Origin: Saturnia japonica | Lineage: Eukaryota > Arthropoda > Insecta > Lepidoptera > Saturniidae | Assembly: GCA_033032175.1 (NCBI GenBank) | Contig: CM065325.1 | Location: 152,930-216,929, forward strand | Length of the DNA stretch: 64,000 nucleotides | Direction of reading: 5' to 3' | Shown here: one piece after another, positions 22,575-32,110 of the stretch | How positions within the stretch are numbered: position 1 is the stretch's first letter | How the letters are laid out: each line of letters starts with the position of its first letter | Program-made: the position numbers and the translations under genes | The notes under the pieces: model-generated | Database searches by the model: none | Told to the model about the DNA's origin: nothing | Seen by the model: only the letters and a program-made list of their open reading frames with translations

Positions 22575-23475
22575 TTAGAATGAACATGTATACAATACGA
22601 AGATCATGTTAAACGTTTATGTAATGCCAACTTCCGTAAAAATCAAAGACTATACGCTTTGAATTGTTGATGATTTTATTTACCTAGGACAAACTATCTA
22701 GTTAGGTAGATCAAATTTCTAGAAAGAGGTCAACCGAAAACCCAACTCCAACATTTGAGAAGCTACGTAACATCTTCTAGACTTAGACGAAAGTCTTTGT
22801 ACCCCTAACATTCATTTTTAATACCTTACTCAAGTTTAATACATTGTTCTTACATACTACACGTTTTCCTTCAACATTTCTCATACATATCATATTTTTA
22901 GAAGGTTTCAGTCATACATATTTCATAAAATTTGTCACGATTCCGGTAATCAGATGCCAATGAAATCTCTATTATTACGTTTAAACATACAATAGTTTAA
23001 AATTAATATAAAGATAATGTAAGTGTAAAAAATTGATCAGTGTTTGTTGCCAGTGATTACATATGGTGCTGAAACGTGTTCTCTAACTGTTGGCCTCATA
23101 AGGAAGCTCAAGGTCACTAAAAGGCAAAGGAGAGGGTTATGCTTGGAGTTTCTCTACGTGCCGAATCAGAAATGAAGAGATCCCGTACAAGAACCAAAAT
23201 CAAAACTAACATAGCCCTAAGGGTTAGACTTAAATGGCAGTAGGCGGGCCGCGTAGCTTGTGGAACGTAGCCGATAGGGATGAAGAGTTCTCGAGTGGAG
23301 GCCAACTACCCGAAGATGCAGCGTGGCCAGACTTGCCACAAGGTAGACCTACGACCTGGTGAAGGTTGGGGGAAGCCGCTGAATGCGGGCAGCACAAGAC
23401 CGGTCGTTGTAGCGTTCTATGGGGAGGAGGTTGGACGTCTTTTAACTGAAATGATGATGACGTGGTACAAGTAAT
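22575..23475 (+). pseudogene. RTE-like LINE, 3' third of the reverse transcriptase
   Basis: Decayed frame with recognisable RTE blocks in the right order: VDDFIYLGQTI and LGRSNF near 22650-22720, TYGAETCSLTVGLIRKLKVT near 23055-23120, then NQKRRDP-like and VGRPPTRW-equivalent blocks, ending with the RSTRPVVVAFYGEE segment near 23395. Several stops and frame changes. It is 5'-truncated. No intact endonuclease upstream. Confidence 0.8.
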
Positions 23476-24189
23476 TTGCCTGTTTCTGTAGGGAAGAAAC
23501 TTTGACCCAGTGGTATGTCAAAATAATTGCTTATATCTTGCATCATATTCTGATAATTATTATGATTAATAAAATAAATTATTCTAAGACGTATTATAAA
23601 TAGAAGGAAAAGAGAAGTAATTCCCCTTGACGACGTAAGTTAAATTGTATTAGGTTTATGAATTATTTGTCTGCTTGTCATCATGGAACTGTTTATGTCT
23701 ATATAAGTATTAACTTTTATCCCATAGGAAATGCGTACAGCGCTTAGTACATACAAAGGTACCTATTTCTCTATTTTAACTATTGGTAGTCGAACTAGAG
23801 CAAATATCTTATACTATATCTACTATCTATAATATATACTGGCTGGATTAGGAGCCAGTCTTCGCTGTCTGATATTATTAAATACTAGCAACCCACCCGG
23901 CTTCGCACGGGTAGCAAAGTAACACATGAATAAACATTTATATTGGTTTACGCGGTGCACGCCAGTAAAGGTCCCTATTAGTCACCTGATGTTGAGCATT
24001 GTGTAATCCGATAATAACGGTGACTACAGTGGGATCTGCAATCCATCATCAGTCGTTGCTGTCATGGCGGCTGGCTCAAATGTTTCTTCACGTTATATTT
24101 GAAGGATTCAATGTTGTCGGAAGAAGGGACCACCGCGGCCGGGAGACAGTTTTACGGCTTCACAGTATGGCAAAGATATGACGAAGAGA
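23476..24189. other. Intergenic with a repeat fragment
   Basis: No gene. At 23884-24150 an unassigned repeat starts ACTAGCAACCCACCCGGCTT and includes TCAAATGTTTCTTCACGTTA, also present near 2861-2975. Confidence 0.45.
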
Positions 24190-24490
24190 ACTTTATTGAC
24201 AGTCATAGCCAACGTAAGGAGTTTTAAAAATTGAAGTCGTATGAACTCGAGCACCATTTTTATAGGAATGAGCAGTATTCGTGGAAACGTTTTGCTAGCA
24301 CATTTATAATGCGCACCGCTAAAGAGTGGAACACTTTGCCGGATTTTGTTTTTCCCGATAATTATAACCTGGATATCTTCAAGTCTCGAGTGAATAGGTA
24401 CATTCTACGCAAGCATGCTCCATTGTAGACCACATCATCACTTACGATCAGGCGAGATAGTGGTCAAACGCAAGCCTATCCATAGTTAAA
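24190..24490 (+). pseudogene. Jockey/CR1-like LINE 3' end
   Basis: The open stretch 24231-24428 has RTAKEWNTLPDFVFPDNYNL then DIFKSRVNRYIL, the W-N-x-L-P and F-K-x-R-V-N closing blocks of Jockey/CR1 reverse transcriptases. It ends with a stop at 24426-24428, then a 3' tail (CATCACTTACGATCAGGCGA) and an A-rich end at 24489. This is a 5'-truncated retrocopy, typical for the class. Confidence 0.75.
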
Positions 24491-24927
24491 AAAAAAAGTT
24501 GTTATTAGTAGGGACGTACGTCTTCACCTATATGAGGTCCAGTCAGATCTGTTACTTCAATTAGATTATTCTTCAATTTTCTTATTACTAATCGTTTACT
24601 ACTATATAACTTTGATAGCTTCATGTTTCCGAGTAATATCCCGAGAGGAGGCACTTGAAGTTCGAACTGATTATACGTAATATGTAAAATAGACGAAATC
24701 ATAATTTCATATTTCCTTGTTTTCCATACAAAATTGGACCGTTACTAATAAATAAAAAAAAAAGCAACAATAGTATAAGGACTTTGGCTATAAGTAGGAA
24801 ACCTTTTCGTTTTATTTTTTACATCGTCAATTTTCTTTGTTGGATGTTTGATATTGGAGATATAACTAAGAAATTATATTAATACTTGAAGCAAAAACTT
24901 TGTACACCTTTTTAAGCGTATTGCGTG
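24491..24927. other. Intergenic, left flank of the Polinton
   Basis: AT-rich, no gene or repeat recognised. Confidence 0.4.
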
Positions 24928-24933
24928 CACGGA
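24928..24933. repeat. Polinton target-site duplication, left
   Basis: CACGGA, identical to 37444-37449 immediately after the right end. Six bases is the expected duplication for Maverick/Polinton integrases. Confidence 0.95.
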
Positions 24934-26142
24934 AGTAGGGGGTTTTCTACACTTCCAGCTCAACCAAGTACCAGCTGAACAAGACACCTTTGTAAGGTAC
25001 CGAGGATGCGACAGTAAAATCTCAAACTTACGACTTGTATACAGTGGCAATGGGGTGTCTGTAGGGAAACACAAATTAAAAAAAAAAAAAAGTTTGGTAT
25101 CAAAATGGGGGTTTTCAACCATGCCCGATAGATTGGCGTCATCCGTTTTCATTTATCTCTTACAGCATCAGAGATAGCTTTTGAATTCTACATCTCATTA
25201 GCATCCCATTAACCTATCGTGTTATAGATAACAACTAGCTCGCTTCGTTACATCGTTAATAAAAAGAGGAAATGACTAATATCTTGTGTTTTTTTTTAAA
25301 TAATAAACAGTTTGCATATTTTATTATATGTATTATGAAATATGTCTTAAATAAATATGACAATGTTATATCATTCTCTATCATATTACAATTAAACAAT
25401 TCAATACAATCATTCATAGTATAATACCTGTAATCATACAGTATAAATAATACAGTACCTACTCGTATGCATATAAATATTGAAATCACATCTTACATTT
25501 CTACAACGTTCAGAGTTTTAATTATTACTAGCACTCGCCGACCTCTACCGCGGCCCTCTCGCTCCGCTCGCTCAGCTCGTGCATTATGATTACAATACCT
25601 ACCTAACCTAACCAATCTAGTGAGATTATTAATCATTGAACACCTAACTGCTACATTGTACTATCGTTACACATTATACTACATTGCTACATTGTAATCT
25701 ACCGACTGTAAGACACCAGTAAATGACAACACTCTTTTATTTTTGTATTATATTATTATTTATCTCAAAAAATATCTCTTAAATAAATGTGACAATATTA
25801 TATCATTCTCTATCGTATTACTATTAAACAAATTAACAAAATCATTCATAGTACAACCTGTAAACATATAGTATAAATACATTAAGCAGTACTCGCCGCA
25901 AACGGAAGTGAACTCATTCTGTATTGTATGTATATTGAAATTCCATCTCTTTGCATTTCTTTCTAGAAATAATTTGTGGTATCTAGACGGCGGTCGTCCA
26001 TACGAATCGAAATAATGTCCGAAACCATTTTCATCGATGTATATAGCTATCCAGTGAGGGCCCGGTTTTGTATCTGGATCTAAATTACTTATAACATATA
26101 TAGGTGCTTGCATGTGTATAGGTAATCGGTTAGCGGCGTAAA
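24934..26142. repeat. Polinton terminal inverted repeat, left (about 1.21 kb)
   Basis: Inverse of 35798-37443. Made of an outer 497 bp, one 430-bp unit (25431-25860) and an inner 282 bp that lies within the protease gene. It is shorter than the right repeat by one 430-bp unit. Inner boundary estimated where the two copies stop matching. Confidence 0.85.
25256..25489 (-). pseudogene. Protease tail duplicate inside the 430-bp unit
   Basis: The piece MNDCIELFNCNMIENDITLS repeats, with changes, the last residues of the protease (MNDFVNLFNSNTIENDIILS). It comes from tandem duplication of the terminal-repeat unit, not from a separate gene. There is no catalytic part. Confidence 0.8.
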
Positions 26143-26218
26143 CATTACTTTTTAAGTTTGAATGTATATTTCTTAAATGTTTTTGTATTTGTAATGTATT
26201 CATAGTTGAATCACGCAA
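25760..26218 (-). CDS. Polinton adenain-like cysteine protease
   Basis: 152 residues. Maturation-type cysteine protease of the adenain (C5/C48-like) fold, which in Polintons is thought to process virion proteins. Visible catalytic residues: His55 in PHWIAIY, Asp71 in HYFDSYG, Gln100 in HTIQNEF and Cys107 in SVCGEYC. The frame is open from a plausible ATG. From about residue 27 onward the gene lies inside the left terminal inverted repeat, so its 3' part is duplicated at 35800-36181. Being last in the minus-strand gene row, next to the element end, is unusual. It could still be expressed. Confidence 0.88.
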   Translation of the reverse strand: MRDSTMNTLQIQKHLRNIHSNLKSNVYAANRLPIHMQAPIYVISNLDPDTKPGPHWIAIYIDENGFGHYFDSYGRPPSRYHKLFLERNAKRWNFNIHTIQNEFTSVCGEYCLMYLYYMFTGCTMNDFVNLFNSNTIENDIILSHLFKRYFLR

Positions 26219-26410
26219 TCGCGATAATTACTTTTCACAGTACAATAAATAGCTCATATGCAAATGTAATGTAATGTTATAGCTTATAACTTTATATTTA
26301 AAGTGTAATGAGGGATATAAATAAAAAACATAACATAAATACATATCACTAAATTTATTTCATTTCAATTAAATTTATACATGTTAACTTAAAAGTATTA
26401 CAATTAAAAC

Positions 26411-27725
26411 TTAGCTACTATAATCTACGTTTACATTACGATTTCTATCAATTTCAATAACATTATCAAATTCAGCATATACAATACAGTTGATAGTTTG
26501 TAAGAGATTTGACTCAAAACGTACTTCTAATCTTACACTACCATGTCTTATAAGATTCCAATGTCCCGATGTGTTAGCCGATAAATCAGGTGTTAAGTCG
26601 AAAGCTAATAGACAAGTAACCTTTAGCATATTGTTCCTTAGATATTGCGTTACCTTCATTTAAAAAATGTATACCGGTTCCCGAGAATAACGTATGATAG
26701 GCTGATGTGAAAATATCATTATCGAATGATGGTTGTAAAGTTTTCGAAGGTATTTGTTGACCATCAATATATAAACAAAATGAATTAATACCATAATTTT
26801 CAAAATTAAATGGATTTTTATTAAAACTACCATTAAATGCTGTGTTATTTACAAATCCCACTATACATCTTTTAGGTACTTGTCCTAGAAAAATATTGTC
26901 AAGTGTTTTTCCCTGTACTCCTGATGGTATTGTTAAAACCTTAACTTCAGCTCAAGTTATAGGATATTTAGCTGTAGTAGAGACTAAAACTTTTTGGTGT
27001 GCAAGTAAAACTGTCGGATTTATACGTACTCGACGAACAATAAGTGTTGCATCAGTGATACATACTTTAATCTTTAAATCATTTGAAGAAGACATTAAGT
27101 TAAACGTTTCTCGAGAACGAACCATTTTTACAGACATTTCAACGCCATTGATCAGAAATTTATCTTGATTAAATATATCACCGTGTAAATGTCCAATCAT
27201 TTCAATTTCTTTACTTTCACTTGCTTGATCTCGTCGTTTTGTGAATCCCACATTCGACTCATCGATTGAATTCATGTTCCCAGCTGTATCTTCATAACAA
27301 AGCCCACACGTCAGGTGAGATTTTTTAGCACCAGAACCATAATTTAATAAACTTTCTATATAAGCACGATAGGCATATGTATTATTCGGTGGTGATACAA
27401 GTTATTGATTCAAATAAACATCTAGTTGACTAAATAGCGAATGCATCCAATTATTTATTGGAGCCACTACTGTTGTTGAAGTTAACTTTGTTGAGTCTTG
27501 ATTCATTATCTTAGCCTTTATATGAATCAATGTATGAGACAAATCAATGTAGTCATCGCCAGTTCCCGGTACTTGAAATTCGATGGGGCCATCATCAGAA
27601 AGAGATGAAATTGGTTTATAATGTATCCACAATCCATTTTCTATACTTGTTTGTGTAGTCGGTAAAGCAAATAAATCTAACTCTGACTTAATGCACTCAC
27701 AAGAATGACTATGTAGAAAATACAT
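26411..27725 (-). pseudogene. Polinton major capsid protein gene, broken
   Basis: Reading begins MYFLHSHSCECIKSELDLFA and ends with the hallmark YAEFDNVIEIDRNRN close to the C-terminus, the pattern of the Polinton major capsid protein (double jelly-roll, often listed in databases as F54H12.2-like). Three breaks are visible: an in-frame TAA just before 27402, an in-frame TGA just before 26952, and a frameshift between 26661 and 26586. The rest is well conserved across about 435 codons, somewhat shorter than the 550-650 usual for the family. The gene cannot make a full-length product as it stands. Confidence 0.9.
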
Positions 27726-27737
27726 AATTGACTTTAT

Positions 27738-28196
27738 TTAAGAAAATATATCGTTGATATTACTTTTTTTCAACTTTAGTTTTTTGTTAGTAGCTTTCAC
27801 CTTAGACTCTAATGCTGGAGTGAATGAAGATAAACGTTTTCTTTTACTTATATATCCTGATCCAGACATGTTAAGTCGATCAATTTTATCATCAGCTTTT
27901 CTTTTTAAATTTGAACTAGCTTCTTTAAAGCGACTCTTAATTGAATCTTCCATAGGACGTCTATTAACCATATCTGATAGAAGTCCTACACCAGCATTTA
28001 AAGCCTCTTTACCAATAACTCGAGCTCCACTAGAAAACAATGGTAAAACAGATCTAAACAAGCCACCTAGAAAGCTACCTATTCCATGAACACGTTGGTA
28101 AGGTGCACCTCTATAAATTACTCCTATACCAGATCCAGCTTGATGACTGTAATATTGTTCATAGGGACAAGTTATACTATCATGATGAGGGGACAT
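27738..28196 (-). CDS. Polinton pVI-like/minor virion protein
   Basis: 152 residues, open. Near residues 37-50 it has GIGSFLGGLFRSVLPLF, a glycine-rich amphipathic stretch, followed by RVIGKEALNAGVGLLSDM and a very basic C-terminal half (KRKADDK, KRKRLSS, KKLKLKKS). This arrangement is conserved in Polintons beside the major capsid gene and has been compared with adenovirus core/cement proteins such as pVI or pX. The start overlaps the end of the minor capsid ORF by 17 bases. Role in virion assembly is inferred from position and family. Confidence 0.75.
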   Translation of the reverse strand: MSPHHDSITCPYEQYYSHQAGSGIGVIYRGAPYQRVHGIGSFLGGLFRSVLPLFSSGARVIGKEALNAGVGLLSDMVNRRPMEDSIKSRFKEASSNLKRKADDKIDRLNMSGSGYISKRKRLSSFTPALESKVKATNKKLKLKKSNINDIFS

Positions 28197-28959
28197 TATA
28201 TTTTTTCTTAAAATGTAGTTTTACACACACGGTTCCAAACTGAAATGGTATCTTTTGACCAGTACTCGATCTTATATCTATTTCAATTGTATCAAACTCT
28301 CTACGCATGACTGGTAAGTAGTTAGGTGGTGAGAAAACATGCATTTTATTTGCTCCGTAAATATATTTTGAAAGATCTAATGGTATTATTCTTAGTAGAG
28401 GAGTCATCACATCTCCAACAATTTGTGGTTCAATTATATCACAATATATAAATAACTGAGATGGTAACCCTAAATTCAGATTTGCTGGGCACTTTCCATT
28501 TCCTTTAGTAACAAGATTTCTATCTGGTTCAAAACCAAGTTGAAGACACAACTTAGATGATAACTTTAATGATGATATATTTTCATCAGTCACAGATACG
28601 TATACAAACTTTAATATCTCATCATAGCTGAATTTAACTTTTTCATTGATGTTGTTTAAAGCTGTTAAAATATGATTAATATTATCATAGTTAGTAGCCG
28701 GTATATGAGTTCTGTAGTACACAAGTGAGGGCTGCTCTTCATTAGGCATTGACATCCATTTACTTATGTAAACAATATTTTAATGTTCTTGAACGGTAAA
28801 TATTGTACATGGATATTGAAATTAAACAACACCAACGGACCACGATCCTTCTAATATGATAGGTTTCGGTAATTTAGTAGAATAAAGAGCTGTCATGTTT
28901 TGTGGAAAGTATTCCATAGAACTATTACTTGGTAAGGTTAAATAAAAACTTTCTTTCAT
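28180..28959 (-). pseudogene. Polinton minor capsid (penton-type) gene, two stops
   Basis: The gene starts at 28959 (MKESFYLTLPSNSSMEYF), a typical N-terminus for the Polinton minor capsid protein with a single jelly-roll penton fold. In-frame stop codons lie at 28824-28822 and 28782-28780, after which the same frame is open for 191 codons to 28180. An ATG at 28755 would give only the truncated C-terminal part. The start overlaps the integrase stop and the end overlaps the pVI-like ORF, showing a compact gene row. Confidence 0.82.
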
Positions 28960-30050
28960 TGTAGTTGTTTTAGACTAGAAATCAATACCCAACTATTGAA
29001 TTTATCTGGATAACCTTTCCACTTGACTAATGCTTGCTTTCTGTTACCAGAGTAGCGTGTTCTGATAACTTTATCTATTTTGTAATTTGTAGTGGGGTCA
29101 TAATCTACTTTTTGTAATTCTTTCTCATAAAAAGTACCGACTATCGGTTCATTTTGCAAATCGTTCAATGTGTATACCATCAAAGGTGACCTATCTATTA
29201 TTGATGAAATAACGAAAATTTCATCACTCCAATTAGATTCATATCCTTTTTGGAAGATATGTTTATATTTCGTAATTCTTACATAGTCGCTGATATGAAA
29301 TTTTGGTGATGTAGTATTTAGGGTTTGTTTGATGTGCTTCCTATAATATAAATTATTCCAAGCTGTCATTATATTATTTGAATTTACATCACAAGGACGC
29401 ATTTTAATACTGGAATGGCAACTATGATTATAAGCATATAGTAAGTCTTGTAAAATATTGGTGTATGTATGTGTATTTTTATGAGTGAAATATCGCCAAA
29501 TTTTCATTTTAAGTGTCCTTTGGAATCTTTCTACAATGCTTGCTTTAATATCAGGATTATTGGTTGTATAATAATTTATGTTTTTACTTTTAAAGTATTT
29601 TTGTACATCTCTTGAAACAAATTCAGTTCCTTTATCTGACTGTATATGCGTTGGAGTAGTATTGGCCTCAGTAAAAATACTCTCAAAACATTTTTTTATC
29701 GTTTCAGAATTTTTATTTTTCATAGACCTAACATAAGCATACTTACTAAATTCATCGATAACACAAAGAATGTACTTAAACCCATCATTATTATTATTAG
29801 AGTAAGTTCTCATATCACTTAAATCAACCTGCCAAAGTTCATTTATATTAGATAAAATATATTTATTTCGGAGGAATTTCCTTTGTACAGGCTTATGAAG
29901 TGTATATGTCTCTTGACCCTGCAACCATTTTTTTACATCTTTTTTTGTGAGTCTTCCCTTCATAGCTTTTGTTAGTTTATTGATACTACCATATCCAGCA
30001 GGTTGTGATACATCATAATAAATTTTATTCATATCTAATAGGGAGTCCAT
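28956..30050 (-). CDS. Polinton retroviral-type integrase with chromodomain
   Basis: 364 residues, open. RNase-H-fold integrase that should cut and join the element ends to target DNA. Catalytic D-D-E is visible: Asp76 in WQVDLSD, Asp139 in QSDKGTEF, Glu174 in SIVERFQRTLK (34 residues between the second Asp and Glu). Residues about 322-364 form a chromodomain with IRTRYSGNRKQALVKWKGYP and the closing W of NSWVL, which may steer insertion toward particular chromatin. The product lacks an obvious N-terminal zinc HHCC in this frame. It is among the best-preserved genes of the element. Confidence 0.93.
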   Translation of the reverse strand: MDSLLDMNKIYYDVSQPAGYGSINKLTKAMKGRLTKKDVKKWLQGQETYTLHKPVQRKFLRNKYILSNINELWQVDLSDMRTYSNNNNDGFKYILCVIDEFSKYAYVRSMKNKNSETIKKCFESIFTEANTTPTHIQSDKGTEFVSRDVQKYFKSKNINYYTTNNPDIKASIVERFQRTLKMKIWRYFTHKNTHTYTNILQDLLYAYNHSCHSSIKMRPCDVNSNNIMTAWNNLYYRKHIKQTLNTTSPKFHISDYVRITKYKHIFQKGYESNWSDEIFVISSIIDRSPLMVYTLNDLQNEPIVGTFYEKELQKVDYDPTTNYKIDKVIRTRYSGNRKQALVKWKGYPDKFNSWVLISSLKQLQ

Positions 30051-30823
30051 TTTTCCCAGTCAGTCTTTTTCTTCAGTTTGTTTATGAGCTTATCTTCACT
30101 ATGTGATGTATCATAGACTTTCTCACCTTCAGAGTGCTCTTGGAGATCTTTTAATTTGAGTTTATTTATGTACTCACTTCTATTCGGATTGCCGATGAAA
30201 GTTAGTGGTATTTTCATATCCTTCAATGCTTTAGCAAACTTTTCCCAACCTAATGGATCCTTTTTTTTTCAATGGTCTAAGAAAATCATTAACCAAATGT
30301 AGAATATTACTTCCAGGAATAGTTTCATTATCTATAATGACGGAGCCGTTGTCATCCCAGTCGATTTTATTTTTACTCATTGATAAAAATTGTAATAATA
30401 ACTCACCCTTTTTTGCATAAGTTTTAGGTAATACACTTAAAAGATGAGTTGTAGTATAGAGAGGGTTTCTTTGAATTATCGAACTTTCTGGTAGTTTCTC
30501 TTCGTTATTTGATGTCTGGGTGACGACTAAGTCTTTAATATTATTATCATTATTTTTATAAGAAAGTTCACTATTAGGAGTGTATCCGAGGGTATCAATA
30601 TCAGAAGTATTTATAGACAGTTTGAACGGTTGACGATCTTTTTCAGTAAAGTGTAGATATCTTTGTCAAATTTGTAAATATAAGACCCATTTTTCCGGTC
30701 ATCCATATTACTACTCAAAATGTTTTGCATTTCAGTGTCTAACCTTGATGTTGTATTCTCAGTTTTATGTAGATTGTTATATTGAGATAATTTCTCTATT
30801 ACACTTGGTTCAACAAGTAACAT
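30035..30823 (-). pseudogene. Conserved Polinton accessory gene, frameshifted
   Basis: Starts MLLVEPSVIEKLSQYNNLHK and, after two frame changes (near 30640 and in an A-run near 30262), ends with IPLTFIGNPNRSEYINKLKL and a charged tail. A gene with this kind of start commonly sits between integrase and ATPase in insect Polintons; its function is not known to me. About 260 codons when intact. The A-run (poly-T on the plus strand, 30262-30270) is a likely slippage site. Confidence 0.6.
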
Positions 30824-30844
30824 TTTCTTAGCATGCTCTATTTT

Positions 30845-31168
30845 TTATATAACAGAACTTAGCAAAGTACTTAAAATAGAACCTAATATTATAGGTAAAA
30901 ATGCTCCTCCTTTTTGTATTATAATCTTTTTCCTGAGTTTATTTATACCTTTACGTAATAGCCTGCGAAGTAGATTTTTATGTTTCCCATGTTTTTTCTT
31001 TTTGTCTTCTTTAAGTGAGACTTTACCTTGTAGGATGTTATGAATGCATTCACAAATGCAGTTTATCTCTTCCTTGCCACACGATTTTAATAATACTTTT
31101 CTATATTTCGGCTTAAGTGTGTGTAAAGCAGTCAAGAAATTTTTATGTGTCTTTAGGCTTCGCTGCAT
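30845..31168 (-). CDS. Small basic protein with hydrophobic C-terminus (Polinton, virion-associated?)
   Basis: 107 residues: an N-terminal part with KTHKNFLTALHTLKPKYRKV and a CICECIHNIL stretch, a strongly basic middle (KKKKHGKHKNLLRRLLRKG), then KGGAFLPIILGSILSTLLSS. This layout is conserved in Polintons directly after the ATPase. The hydrophobic glycine-led tail recalls small adenovirus virion peptides, but no function is established. The start overlaps the ATPase end by 26 bases. Confidence 0.65.
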   Translation of the reverse strand: MQRSLKTHKNFLTALHTLKPKYRKVLLKSCGKEEINCICECIHNILQGKVSLKEDKKKKHGKHKNLLRRLLRKGINKLRKKIIIQKGGAFLPIILGSILSTLLSSVI

Positions 31169-31880
31169 TATTTACAAATGATAGGAATTTCATGACTGCT
31201 ACTATATTTTTAAACCCTTTTGTAGGGACATATACCACGCAATATCCATCAGATGGAAATACATTCGTTTTAATTAGACATTTGTCATTAGTGTCTTGTT
31301 TAAGATCTATCATTAAGTAACCATGTGCTTCTCGTGTCGCATCCCTGTATGCATTTTCGATGAACTTTTGATTTTCTGGTGATACTTGACGTGCTAAGTA
31401 TCGAATTTGCGTTTTATCTTGAGGGTTTTTGAAATAAATTATATAACTTGAATTCAAGGAAATGTCTCTTTGACCCTTACTTTGATGAAACAAATTTTGT
31501 GTTATATAAAAAACACTTAGGTTTCTATGATGACTACCTTTAGTAAAAATATCTACAATCCGTCCATCAGATTCTCGCATTAGATCATCAATAATTATTA
31601 GGTTTGGTTCATTCCCATCAAACATATTTAGATCTGGTATAACTTGATAGTAGTTTACATTTTGCAAATTGTATAAAGGCTGCATTTCATCGAAGCACCA
31701 AGTAATTTGATTAAATTTTATATTACATACTTTATCAATATACTTAATAAAGTTTGTAACGAAATTAGATTTTCCACAGCCACTTGGACCTGCGACTATG
31801 GCAGTGAACGGATGAATAAATGGAATCATATTAAGTATATATGTGTGGATCCTAGTGAGATATTTAAATGAATAACACAT
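31143..31880 (-). CDS. Polinton packaging ATPase (FtsK/HerA type)
   Basis: 245 residues, open. Predicted to drive DNA into capsids. Walker A GPSGCGKS at residues 31-38, Walker B LIIIDDL at 94-100, and a sensor-like YITQN at 125-129 are all present. The family in Polintons, adenoviral relatives and large DNA viruses has the same motif order and size. No defects seen. Another start, MIPF at residue 18, would also keep the Walker A motif. Confidence 0.92.
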   Translation of the reverse strand: MCYSFKYLTRIHTYILNMIPFIHPFTAIVAGPSGCGKSNFVTNFIKYIDKVCNIKFNQITWCFDEMQPLYNLQNVNYYQVIPDLNMFDGNEPNLIIIDDLMRESDGRIVDIFTKGSHHRNLSVFYITQNLFHQSKGQRDISLNSSYIIYFKNPQDKTQIRYLARQVSPENQKFIENAYRDATREAHGYLMIDLKQDTNDKCLIKTNVFPSDGYCVVYVPTKGFKNIVAVMKFLSFVNNAAKPKDT

Positions 31881-32110
31881 TTCAGAAAAAATAATTATAT
31901 ATATATTTATTTATTTTACATATAACATTTATTCACAAAATCATAGTACTTTGATATACTTAGTATTAAAATAACTATGAATACTCTTTACAATTTAAAG
32001 TTAAATATTAATTATACAAAGAGGTATATTTTACTTATTGCATGAATTATTAAATTATGTAAGGACATTTTATATTAAAAATACTTAAAACTAACATGAT
32101 TCTTACTTAT
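31881..32110. other. AT-rich spacer between ATPase and polymerase
   Basis: About 230 bp of AT-rich sequence without an ORF; the likely promoter or terminator space between the two genes. Confidence 0.4.

Noticed and set aside
26842..27168. Plus-strand frame of 108 codons opposite the Polinton major capsid gene
   Set aside because: Shadow of the capsid coding frame on the other strand.
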